From positions 1 through 44,509 of the IMG/VR virus record IMGVR_UViG_3300044998_000239: DNA of 44,509 nucleotides; one strand, given 5' to 3'. The position numbers were made by a program, and so were the translations under genes. The notes under the pieces are model-generated. The model was not told the origin of the DNA. It did not search any database and saw only the letters and a program-made list of their open reading frames with translations. Shown piece after piece: positions 33,146-42,316 of this stretch; positions within the stretch are counted from its first letter, which is position 1, and each line of letters opens with the position of its first letter. Source of the DNA: a virus.

Positions 33146-36100
33146 ATGTCTCAATCTAAACTTTTTGATTATAATTCATCTTTTGCGGTAATAAGAACAA
33201 ATCCAAAGCTCTCTGGGAATTTTAAAATCACAGTAGATTCATCCGGAGGGGTTTGGTTTAATTCCATGGATGTAAATCCTATACTCTCCCAAGATAATTA
33301 TAAGAAGTTTAATATCTCAGGTGATAACACCTATGCCTCTGACATTAATTCGTTTTTCGATAATGGTAAACTATCTTCTGATATAATTTTTCAGGTTGGT
33401 AAATTTACTAACGGAGAGAATCAGTCTGCTCAGCAATTTCCTGAACAGTATGATTTTTTTTATGCGAGTGGTGCTCAATCACTGATAGATAAAAATTACG
33501 GAGAGGATTTTAGTTACTTTGCACCTCTTTGGGTGAAGAACGAAATCCCTGATTACTTTGTAATTTTCAAAGTATCTGATCCTTTGGATTATCCTTACTC
33601 TAAAAATGTAACCGTAATAGAACCAGGACTAAATTACATAGTCGTACAAGATTATACATCTAGTAGTGATTTCGTTGTATCTTATGGTAAGGATCCGGCT
33701 GGTAATGATGTATACTATACAAATGGACAAGTATTTGCTGGAAACACTAATAACTCAACATATCAGATAATTAGTGGAAGCGGTAAAGTTGCCGTATATG
33801 ATGAACTTTATTATCAACCCAATGTAAATGACGTGGCTTCAACATTTAGAAATAAAATTCTAAACAAAGCTACAGTTGTGAAAACGTTTGATCTAACAGA
33901 GACTAGTAAAATTGGAAAGTATATTAGATCAATCTTCAACAACCCAGGTTTTTCTAAATCTCCTTTAGAAGTTAGTTGGGGTTATGACTCTTATACATAT
34001 TTCAAAGGTGCAAGTATTAACGAAGGTGTTTATACAAAGAAAGGAGAATTACTTAATGATTATTTTTCTTCGTCACCTTCTGATGCAATGATCGATTTTG
34101 AAGATTATCTAACCTCTGGTTTTTCTAGAAATGGTATCATATGTCCAAACCTCTTGAATCTCGAGTTTTTATTCAATGATGATGAATCTGAACTTTACAC
34201 TATAAACAGGTATTTAGGATTTTATGTTTCAAGAAACGATGTTGCTAATTTCAGAATGAATGGACAATTCTTCTATGAATTTAGAAATATGGACGGTAAT
34301 GAAAATTTACCTAAACCAACTAGAAATGATTTTGGGTATTACTATAGCAACGTTTCTAAAATAATCGGAGCAACAGCTGGAGTTAGGTTATTCTATGAGA
34401 ACGCAACTGGATTTTTACCTGGCTCTGATAACGTTAATATTTTAGATAGGGATAAACTTTTTTACATTACTGATAAGAATGATAATTTCTATAGTCTAAA
34501 GAGAGATGAAGGATACGTAACACCAGGAGGAAGCGGTCCTGAATATTCTTATGGTCCTTATAGCTATTCTACTGAAACCTTTTCAGCCACAGGTTCTACT
34601 GGTGCAACCTCTGGATCTTTGGTTATTCAAAATACCATAATCAATATGAATTGGTTTACTGGTACTGACGATCAAGTTGCAACAGTCATCGGTTCAAGAC
34701 CAGAATCAGCTGGAAGATCTTATATTGAGATAGATTTTTTAGAAAACTACACTGAACCTAAACCTCTTACTTTTAAATTATATTGGCCTAATGGTTCACA
34801 AAAAGAAGGACCTAGAAAATATGATATTATAAGAAGTGGTGATTTCTCTTCTATCTTGATTTGGACAGGAGGATCGTATTATTCTACAGGTAACTCTTAT
34901 TACTTTAATGCCTCTACTGGTTCTACACCAGAAATTGCCACAGCATTGGCTTCAGTAATTAAAGATTTAGATCAGATAACTATAGATTCTGGACAGAATA
35001 ATTCGTCCTGTGTTATAAGAGTGAAAAATCCGGGTGATTACGGGAATACTGCATATTCAATTTCTGTATTTGATGACTATGATGGCTTTAAATCTAAATA
35101 TAAAAGCGTTTGGAATAACACGTCTTCTTACGTAATTGGTGATGTTGTATATTATCAAGGATTTTATTATGAAGCTATTTCTAATATAATCCCTCCTATA
35201 GGCGGAACGACAGTATCACCAGATTCTAATACTTCTTGGACTACTTATAAAACCTTCTCTGCATCAGGAAAAGTTAAAATTAATGGTATCGATGCTTCTG
35301 AATTAACATCGGATGTAAATTTCGTCGGAGGTACTCGAACTAGTAACACAAGGATTATTTTTTCAGCAGAAAAGAAAGATCAGGTTCAAGTAGGTAATTA
35401 TATAAAAACAGAATCAGGCTATGCCCAGATTAAAGCAGTTACTAAATATGTTGATAGTCCAAAATTAGATTCGAATGGTCAAGTAGTTGGCTTTGATAAT
35501 TTTTCATATTGGTTAGTAGCAAACGTTGAGCAAACCAACAGTTTAATAGCTTTGGGTTCTACTGAATCTTTCACAGTTTATAAGTATGCGGAATCGTCTT
35601 TAGGCGTATTCACTTTCTTCGATGTGAAAGAATTTGATTTTGATTTCTGGAGTTCTAATTACAATTACGCACCAACTCCTGAAACCTATAAATATTTCCA
35701 AATACAACCAAACGTAGCAGGTGTAATAGAACCAAACATACCTTACTTTGTAAAGAGAGGTCAAATTAATTATGCCGGTAATATTTACAATCAGGGAAGT
35801 TTATTTTACGGTGCCACTGGGTATACCTTATTCGAAGTGTCAGATCCGAGTTTGAATACTCCTTTTGATCGATTGTTGCAGGCACAAAGTAATTTTGCTA
35901 CATCTCAGCCAGCTTCAGTTTCAACGAATGTTGTAGTTTTTCCTGCTCAGTATTCTGATGTCATTTATAATTCTTCAACATCTACATATTCTGATATTGG
36001 TTACCAAAAAGATCTGAATTCTTTTAACGGCTTCATAGGAATACAAGGAATACTATTAGATCCTCAAAATCTTAATCCAACAAAAGAAGAGATCTTTGAT

Positions 36101-38689
36101 TATGGTAAGCTTAAAACCGAATACGAGTATTTAAAAGAGAACTATACCGTTCAGAGATCAAACATCTCTAGAATTGTTCCTTATATCAACAAATGGGGAT
36201 CTTCTTTAGGTACTGATTCCAGAGGAAATAAATACAGGTTAAATATTAGCCCTGCTTTTTCTCCTACTAATTTTTCACCTAGCTTTGATAAAATAAACCC
36301 AGATCCTAAATATCTTACCCATGAATGGTTTTTACTTGAAACCCCACCAAGATATTTCCCTCTGGATTATATGAACGATCAGAACAGCTATTTAGCTGGT
36401 CCTATCGATCTAAATAAGGCTAGAAGCACTGATCCAGCAGACAACCTATATCTTTCTTCTTATTTCACAGTTGAGCCTGAAGATTACGCACAAGAATTTA
36501 GCGATCCTAAAAATTACACAAAAGAGCTTTTCACTCAATTGGAATTCAACCAAGCTTCTGGGTATTATGAAACAATCTTCAGAGGATGTAAAATAGTTCT
36601 GAAGAAAAGATCTGATGTATTAGCTGAAGGAACTGATGAGTCTGATAGGTACATAAGAGGATATAGAGGGTATGAAGATTATAAATTTGCAGCACTTCTA
36701 AGAGCAGTTGAAGAAGATGATACGACCATACAATCACCTGTTAAGTATCAAGTAATAGAAAACGCAGAGCAAAAGTTCATTCTATTTGTTTGCGATGTAG
36801 TCATCAGAGAACAAAGAGCCTTTGATCTTGGTGTCACTGGACCAACCGGTTTAACTGGCCCATCGCCTACTATTGATTATACTTTCTTATATTCTATTAA
36901 CTCTAAATTGAAAGCTGTTTATCCTCCAGAAAATGGTAAAGCATTTTCTTCAGTCGATGACATAAAACTTAGTTCTGCATTAGATCTCTCTTTAGGGTCT
37001 TTAAGTTTCGTAAATGAAAGCAGCAGTCCAGGTATAATTAACATTGTTAGAAATCCGGAATATGAAACAGACTTAAGAGAAGAAATTCATACTTTCTATG
37101 TCGAGAATTCACCTGGAACAAGCGGACCAAGTCCGACCGGAAAGGCTAGTTTTAGTGTTCCTTCAATTTCTTGTACGTATCCTTGGCCAACCGGTGTTGG
37201 ACCAACATACGTTGAATTTGGTAAGGTAGCTACTGGTTCTAATTACACCTTCAATATTCCTTTTTCTTTAGTAAGTCCAAACGTAGTTCCAGCCGGGCCT
37301 TCGTCTGTATATAAGAGTAAACCAGTTTTTCAAAAAGAAGGTGGTGATTCTTACTATAAATCTATTCTAAGTAGAATCTCTGTTGGGTACATTTCTGATA
37401 AGTTTAATAGAAGTTCACCTTATATAAACTACACTACCTATGATTTAGATAATAACACTGGGGTTGAAGTTATAACACCTAATGATTTTGAAATTTATTT
37501 TGAAAAGCCTACCAAGATTACCAAAATCACAGGAAGTACTCCTGTAGCTTCGTTTAACGGACCGCAGGTACTTAGAGGATCTAGAAACATTACTGGATAT
37601 AATATCGTTCAGAATAATAGATCTATACCTTCCATTATGGTGAGATATTCTGGAAGCTATGAACCTCTAACTAGAAAAGTGATACAATTTAACAAGGATA
37701 AGACTGACACGCTTGTTGGTTCTAATGGAGTTGATCTATCTTTCCGTAACTGTAACTTTGCACCAGATAAGAAATACTTTGGTATTTCCAGAAATCTGAA
37801 CTACACGAAGGTTTCATTGGGAACTAATATCTTATCTTCTTCTAGCAAATTTCCGGAAGGAGCTAGATATCCTTTCATCGGAATAACACCTATAGCTTAT
37901 AAGGATTTCAATATCTTCTCTTCTTCTTGGGATCAAGGATACTATGATAGATATGATAGTCCAACAAGAAGAAGCGTAGCCGGAACTAGAGGGATGAAAG
38001 AATATAAAACTTTCTTCGGATCTAAGGTCATGCAAACACCAGATCCAATTTCAGTTGGAAATTACATAACGTTACAAATTTCTAGAACAGCTGGTCAGAG
38101 TAAAGTTAGTTTAATAAACGACCAGGTTACAGGAGCGATCCAAAGTATACAAAACATCAACCAATCAAACTCAGGAACTGGAATAGGTTCATTCGGTCCT
38201 TATCTATCTGGTGTTGATTATAACAAATTGGATCAATCAGTATTCCCTAATGTTGAATTATTCTGGCAATGGTTTCCTAATGAGAAAAAAATTAAAGGGA
38301 TTATAAGACTCGATCGAATGATAAGAAGATTTCTTTTAAACAATGGAATCAAACAGGTCTTTGTTGACAATATGATTTCCGAATTCGGTGTTGGCGATCC
38401 TAAAACAATTAACGATGACGTCAATCTGTATATAGACTTAAACGTAAATCCTATCTATCAGGGTGATGTCTTTAATCTTTATGTCAAGAAAACAGCTTCC
38501 ACCGTTATACCAACAAACGAAATAGTGAGAGGAGATATTGCTAGTGTGGATAAATATAAGATGGAATATTTCGAGGATACAAACTATAAATTAACTAAGA
38601 ATAGCAATTTGATTTATGAGTTTGAATATTCAACGGAATCGAACTTTTATTACTCGATTCTCTTTAACTTCAGAATAACTAAAATCTAA
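33146..38689 (+). CDS. Giant virion structural protein with CBM5/12-like module, 1847 aa
   Basis: The largest protein of the window. The N-terminus (SSFAVIRTNPKLSGNFKITV, residues 11-30, then SGGVWFNSMDVNPILSQDNY) is not recognised. At residues about 653-705 there is a CBM5/12-like pattern: VWNNTSSYVIGDVVYYQGFY, a loop, then NTSWTTYKTF. The usual signature is 'W....Y..Gd.V.y.G..Y.a....... W', found in chitin-binding and related carbohydrate modules. Elsewhere it is beta-rich, with loops such as TGSTGATSGS and GVTGPTGLTGPSPT. No coiled coil or membrane segment was seen. It ends 2 nt before the first collagen-like fibre gene. A host-surface-contacting tail protein is a reasonable inference, with the module giving glycan contact. 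Confidence 0.45.
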   Translation: MSQSKLFDYNSSFAVIRTNPKLSGNFKITVDSSGGVWFNSMDVNPILSQDNYKKFNISGDNTYASDINSFFDNGKLSSDIIFQVGKFTNGENQSAQQFPEQYDFFYASGAQSLIDKNYGEDFSYFAPLWVKNEIPDYFVIFKVSDPLDYPYSKNVTVIEPGLNYIVVQDYTSSSDFVVSYGKDPAGNDVYYTNGQVFAGNTNNSTYQIISGSGKVAVYDELYYQPNVNDVASTFRNKILNKATVVKTFDLTETSKIGKYIRSIFNNPGFSKSPLEVSWGYDSYTYFKGASINEGVYTKKGELLNDYFSSSPSDAMIDFEDYLTSGFSRNGIICPNLLNLEFLFNDDESELYTINRYLGFYVSRNDVANFRMNGQFFYEFRNMDGNENLPKPTRNDFGYYYSNVSKIIGATAGVRLFYENATGFLPGSDNVNILDRDKLFYITDKNDNFYSLKRDEGYVTPGGSGPEYSYGPYSYSTETFSATGSTGATSGSLVIQNTIINMNWFTGTDDQVATVIGSRPESAGRSYIEIDFLENYTEPKPLTFKLYWPNGSQKEGPRKYDIIRSGDFSSILIWTGGSYYSTGNSYYFNASTGSTPEIATALASVIKDLDQITIDSGQNNSSCVIRVKNPGDYGNTAYSISVFDDYDGFKSKYKSVWNNTSSYVIGDVVYYQGFYYEAISNIIPPIGGTTVSPDSNTSWTTYKTFSASGKVKINGIDASELTSDVNFVGGTRTSNTRIIFSAEKKDQVQVGNYIKTESGYAQIKAVTKYVDSPKLDSNGQVVGFDNFSYWLVANVEQTNSLIALGSTESFTVYKYAESSLGVFTFFDVKEFDFDFWSSNYNYAPTPETYKYFQIQPNVAGVIEPNIPYFVKRGQINYAGNIYNQGSLFYGATGYTLFEVSDPSLNTPFDRLLQAQSNFATSQPASVSTNVVVFPAQYSDVIYNSSTSTYSDIGYQKDLNSFNGFIGIQGILLDPQNLNPTKEEIFDYGKLKTEYEYLKENYTVQRSNISRIVPYINKWGSSLGTDSRGNKYRLNISPAFSPTNFSPSFDKINPDPKYLTHEWFLLETPPRYFPLDYMNDQNSYLAGPIDLNKARSTDPADNLYLSSYFTVEPEDYAQEFSDPKNYTKELFTQLEFNQASGYYETIFRGCKIVLKKRSDVLAEGTDESDRYIRGYRGYEDYKFAALLRAVEEDDTTIQSPVKYQVIENAEQKFILFVCDVVIREQRAFDLGVTGPTGLTGPSPTIDYTFLYSINSKLKAVYPPENGKAFSSVDDIKLSSALDLSLGSLSFVNESSSPGIINIVRNPEYETDLREEIHTFYVENSPGTSGPSPTGKASFSVPSISCTYPWPTGVGPTYVEFGKVATGSNYTFNIPFSLVSPNVVPAGPSSVYKSKPVFQKEGGDSYYKSILSRISVGYISDKFNRSSPYINYTTYDLDNNTGVEVITPNDFEIYFEKPTKITKITGSTPVASFNGPQVLRGSRNITGYNIVQNNRSIPSIMVRYSGSYEPLTRKVIQFNKDKTDTLVGSNGVDLSFRNCNFAPDKKYFGISRNLNYTKVSLGTNILSSSSKFPEGARYPFIGITPIAYKDFNIFSSSWDQGYYDRYDSPTRRSVAGTRGMKEYKTFFGSKVMQTPDPISVGNYITLQISRTAGQSKVSLINDQVTGAIQSIQNINQSNSGTGIGSFGPYLSGVDYNKLDQSVFPNVELFWQWFPNEKKIKGIIRLDRMIRRFLLNNGIKQVFVDNMISEFGVGDPKTINDDVNLYIDLNVNPIYQGDVFNLYVKKTASTVIPTNEIVRGDIASVDKYKMEYFEDTNYKLTKNSNLIYEFEYSTESNFYYSILFNFRITKI

Positions 38690-38691
38690 AA

Positions 38692-40242
38692 ATGCCAAGT
38701 ACCAACATAAAGACAATTTTATATACAGATAACTCAGATCAGATTGTTGATAAACTCAATAATAATTTTGATGAGGTTGTCGAATTGCACGGTGGAACTA
38801 ATGGAATATTGGGTCCAACAGGAAGTCAAGGACCTATTGGCGAAATGGGTGAAGTTGGACCAACCGGGACTTCTGGACCAAGAGGAAGTAGATGGATTAT
38901 ATCAACTTCGGCTCCAGCTGGTAATGCACAACAGGATGATTATTGGATAGACTCCGACAGCAGTCAGATATTCCAACTCAAAACTTCGGGATGGATGTAC
39001 ACCGGATATAACATAAATAGCTCTGGTGATCTTTTTACTTCAATAATTACCCAACTGCCTGCTAGTTTCGACTATGCTGGAGGTACAGGTATAGCCGTGA
39101 CGATAAATCAAATATTGCCTAATAACTATCTTCTTACCGTCACTGATGTTACCCCGGAGTTTGGTATAAGTAACGAAACGTTGTCTAAATTTACAATCTC
39201 TACCAATTCAACCCAAAATGACGCTCCTCTGTTAGAATTTTCTAAAAGTAATATTGAAACTGGACAGATCTCAGATTATTCTAAGCATCCGGTCTTCACT
39301 TGGGACAATACAAATCCTACTGATAATTCTTCAACATTAACAATTCCAGGAGGATCGTTCAACGTAGGATTATCCGGAGGATTTAATTCTAGTTTTAATA
39401 ATCTGAATATAAATTCCCAAGGACAAATAAATTTGGATTACGGAGTCAATTCGACAGGAGGTATTTATGCAACTGGTGGTTTTAATTTTAATGCAGTAGC
39501 AGGACAATTCAATTTAATTAGTCAATTTCTTAGAATTGTCGGCGGATCCGGTGAATTTAGAAATCCTATAACTTCCGTTGCAACATTAGGTGAAGGTAAC
39601 CCTTCTTTAGCAATATCAATAGGTGGAACTGCTCCGTTCTTAAGTACGAGATCTGGCGATACTCACGGTAACGCATCACATACAGTAAATCACGTGTCTT
39701 TGGAAACAACTTCTTCTACTGAATTCTTTTTGAACACGAAAGGGAAGTTTAGAACCAATAAAACTGTTGAAGGTCTAACTTATTCTTCAGGAACTCCCGG
39801 AGTAACTGGAACCGTTGGTTCGAATCTTGTTAATTGGTATTTCATATCTAAGCCACAATCCTCAGTAGCATCTACCGTTTTAAGAGATGGTAATACTGTA
39901 ATTATTAGTCCTTCTATTTCAGCTGGAAATATTGGCGTTGGATTTTACACTAATCCTGCTGACTATTTTGGCTGGGGAGGAACTTCTGGTCTAAGAGCCG
40001 GTGAATCTATGGAGTTTAAAGTTTATCTGAGCACTGAAAGTTTCTCTCAATCTTTTGGGGGCATAAGCTATCTTGGTGTAGGTGCAACCTCAGGAAATAC
40101 CGTGAATAAGGTGTCTTTACCTTTTAGAGCTACTGCCATAGATTTTACACTTGCCAAAGGGGTCACCGGAGGACAGGTAACAACCGTGTATTATAAAGCC
40201 TACGGAATGACTGGAGGATCTGGGGGATCTTTTACATTCTGA
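38692..40242 (+). CDS. Collagen-like tail fibre protein, paralogue 1 (516 aa)
   Basis: The layout is shared with the next two genes. It has an N-terminal helix with KLNNNFDEVVELHGG (residues 18-32), a collagen-like Gly-X-Y run at about residues 40-66 (GPTGSQGPIGEMGEVGPTG), then SRWIISTSAPAG and DDYWIDSDSSQIFQ, a small Trp-rich domain ending WMYTGYNI (about 66-107). A long beta-rich shaft follows, with a distal domain after NWYFISKPQ (about 382 onward). The C-terminus is Gly-rich (GMTGGSGGSFTF). Collagen-like trimers are common in phage fibres. The ATG follows the previous stop by 2 nt. Its stop codon overlaps the GATATATA motif at 40241. A receptor-contacting fibre function is inferred. Confidence 0.6.
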   Translation: MPSTNIKTILYTDNSDQIVDKLNNNFDEVVELHGGTNGILGPTGSQGPIGEMGEVGPTGTSGPRGSRWIISTSAPAGNAQQDDYWIDSDSSQIFQLKTSGWMYTGYNINSSGDLFTSIITQLPASFDYAGGTGIAVTINQILPNNYLLTVTDVTPEFGISNETLSKFTISTNSTQNDAPLLEFSKSNIETGQISDYSKHPVFTWDNTNPTDNSSTLTIPGGSFNVGLSGGFNSSFNNLNINSQGQINLDYGVNSTGGIYATGGFNFNAVAGQFNLISQFLRIVGGSGEFRNPITSVATLGEGNPSLAISIGGTAPFLSTRSGDTHGNASHTVNHVSLETTSSTEFFLNTKGKFRTNKTVEGLTYSSGTPGVTGTVGSNLVNWYFISKPQSSVASTVLRDGNTVIISPSISAGNIGVGFYTNPADYFGWGGTSGLRAGESMEFKVYLSTESFSQSFGGISYLGVGATSGNTVNKVSLPFRATAIDFTLAKGVTGGQVTTVYYKAYGMTGGSGGSFTF

Positions 40243-40255
40243 TATATACACTAAG
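40241..40255 (+). promoter_or_regulatory. Candidate phage late promoter (GATATATA motif)
   Basis: GATATATA at 40241-40248 continues as CACTAAG, nearly matching the motif at 6894 (CTAAG). It begins within the TGA stop of the preceding gene and ends 24 nt before the ATG at 40272, so the second fibre paralogue could be transcribed separately. Confidence 0.45.
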
Positions 40256-40271
40256 ATCAAGATTCTAAAAA

Positions 40272-42287
40272 ATGCCAGATTTAAAATTATTAAGAATAGA
40301 AAGGGGTGATGGACAGAAAAACCTAGCAGATAAGCTAAATAAAAATTTTTCTGACGTCATTGGTTTTGGTGGAGGACCTTATGGTCCCGCAGGAGAAATT
40401 GGATCACAGGGTGATCAGGGAGAAACTGGTCCTGTTGGTTCTTATGGATCTTTGGGTCCTAGAGGAAGTATTTGGAATGTTGGTCCAACTCAGCCTTCTC
40501 CGACCGGTGGTATAGATGGTGATTTTTGGATAGACACTGCAGATTCCAATAACGTCTATAATTTAAGCTCAGGTTCTTGGAACTCCTATGGATTCAATCT
40601 CCTTGGACAAGATCTTTTCAGAATTTCTTCACCAGTTAAAACTACACTGGGGGATTCTTCTTATTCTGGATATTACATATCTTCTATAAATCCGGAAAAA
40701 TATACTTTAGCACTCAGCGACAATGTAATAGGAGATGGATCTGCTTTTGCAAATCCTCAGTATTCTAAAGTTGTAATTTCAATAGACGGTGGTGCTACTG
40801 GAAAAAATTTAATGGAGTTCACGAAAGCAAATGTAGTCAATAACACAGCATTTACTGGTACTACACCTAGATTTTTCTGGACTGATAGATCTACGACAAA
40901 CTATAATCTATCTTTTAGATCCGGTGGATCACTTTTAAAATCCATATCTGGTAATTTAACTCTACAATCAAAAGCTCAAAACTACAACGTTAATCTAAAT
41001 AGCACTGGATTAAATCTAAATCTGAATTCTTCTTTAAGATTCACAGCAAGATCTTTGTCTGGTAACATTCTTTTGGATTTTAAAACTTCCGGTACTGCTT
41101 CATTTAGCACGAGAAATATCACTTACAGTTCTAGTTTATTTAACATGCCTGTAAACTTTTTCTTGTACTCTTCTACTACTGATACGATTCCTCCGCTTTG
41201 GTTATCGAACGCATCACCATCCGTAGGAGGCTTTAGACATCGTGTAAGCGTTACTTCTAATCGAAGTACACGTTTATTTAGGGCTTATGATATTGCTTCA
41301 GCAGCGGCAATGTTTGAGGTGTTAGGCGATGGGGAGGTTTATTATAATAGAAAGGTTGAATCGATTCAACCTAGTCAATCAGTAGCTCCTAAAGGTACCG
41401 GATTAGTTTATATTGGTCCATCTAGTACTGTTTCGGTTAATTGGTATTCAGTAATACCTACGATTGCGATTACTTCTTCGGTTTCTAATAGCGTTAACTG
41501 TAACAATGGAACTGATTTCGTTATAACCCCAACAGTTTCTGGTCCTTCCAGTGCAGCTGGTGTTTATTTATGGACTCCTGCTACAGGGGGTGGTTTAAAC
41601 ACTAATCCAGGATGGCTGAATCTTTTGAATTCAACAGGTGAGGCAATCAACGTTAAGGTTAGAACCGATTCAGAAAGTAAGCTAATAAGATTTGTTGGTC
41701 TTGGTCTAGGTCAAACTTATGACGTTCTTCCATATGGTAACTACGTAGCAGCAAGTGGAAACGGAGTTTTTGCAGATTTATCTGGAAATTCAGCCACTGG
41801 AGCATCTAATATTGATTTCACAATAGTCAATGTATTTGGAAGCTCCGGCTCTAACGTACAAGGAAGCACTAGATGGTTCAAAGTGTATTATAGCGCATAT
41901 GGCGGAAATTTAGATTCTGTTAAATGTGGAGTTTTATACAGCCAGGTGTTTGTTAGCTCGTATATAAACAGCGGATCTATTTTTATGACTAATTCGTTTT
42001 TAACCCAAACTGCACCAGCTACCGTAACTCTTTTATCTTCGGGTACGCCTATAACTCCCGGACTTAGTAGAGTCTTTTCTGGCTTATTTAACAGCGGTAC
42101 TTCTTTAAGTGCTATTGCAACATTTGCTACTGCTCCTAGAACTGTAACCGCGACGTTAACTTTATATCCTTCTAGAACAGTAATCAATGGTAGTATTTCT
42201 GGAACCGGTACAAGTAGAACCGTAACTTGGACCTCTGTAAATCTCTCTACGACTTTTGCTTATGAAGTTAGAATAGGTGGATCATAA
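40272..42287 (+). CDS. Collagen-like tail fibre protein, paralogue 2 (671 aa), ending in a domain shared with the gp7-like protein
   Basis: The N-terminus has KLNKNFSDVIGFGGGPYG (residues 22-39), a Gly-X-Y run at about 35-66 (GEIGSQGDQGETGPVGSYG), then GSIWNVGPTQPSPTGG and GDFWIDTADSNNVYNLSSGS, the same anchor-collagen-Trp layout as its neighbours. The shaft is beta-rich. A distal part similar to that of paralogue 1 (NWYSVIPT ... WFKVYYSAYGG) spans about residues 391-545. The last 104 residues (about 568-671) are an extra domain (FATAPRTVTATLTLYPSRTV, GSISGTGTSRTVTWTSVNLS) that matches copies A and B at the end of the gp7-like protein. Paralogue 1 lacks this tail, so the domain was probably gained here by recombination or lost there. 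Confidence 0.6.
   Translation: MPDLKLLRIERGDGQKNLADKLNKNFSDVIGFGGGPYGPAGEIGSQGDQGETGPVGSYGSLGPRGSIWNVGPTQPSPTGGIDGDFWIDTADSNNVYNLSSGSWNSYGFNLLGQDLFRISSPVKTTLGDSSYSGYYISSINPEKYTLALSDNVIGDGSAFANPQYSKVVISIDGGATGKNLMEFTKANVVNNTAFTGTTPRFFWTDRSTTNYNLSFRSGGSLLKSISGNLTLQSKAQNYNVNLNSTGLNLNLNSSLRFTARSLSGNILLDFKTSGTASFSTRNITYSSSLFNMPVNFFLYSSTTDTIPPLWLSNASPSVGGFRHRVSVTSNRSTRLFRAYDIASAAAMFEVLGDGEVYYNRKVESIQPSQSVAPKGTGLVYIGPSSTVSVNWYSVIPTIAITSSVSNSVNCNNGTDFVITPTVSGPSSAAGVYLWTPATGGGLNTNPGWLNLLNSTGEAINVKVRTDSESKLIRFVGLGLGQTYDVLPYGNYVAASGNGVFADLSGNSATGASNIDFTIVNVFGSSGSNVQGSTRWFKVYYSAYGGNLDSVKCGVLYSQVFVSSYINSGSIFMTNSFLTQTAPATVTLLSSGTPITPGLSRVFSGLFNSGTSLSAIATFATAPRTVTATLTLYPSRTVINGSISGTGTSRTVTWTSVNLSTTFAYEVRIGGS
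41973..42284 (+). repeat. C-terminal domain copy C
   Basis: The last 104 codons of fibre paralogue 2. The shared order with copies A (17452-17802) and B (17911-18225) is: a short strand, 'T..aP.tvtLlSGt.ltPG', a strand, 'F.tAP..VTa.LT.YPS.T', then 'gS.SGtg..RTV.WtsvNLs'. The copy lies 24 kb from the others. Confidence 0.75.
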
Positions 42288-42316
42288 ATTGAATTTGGAT
42301 AAAATTAGTTAGATAC

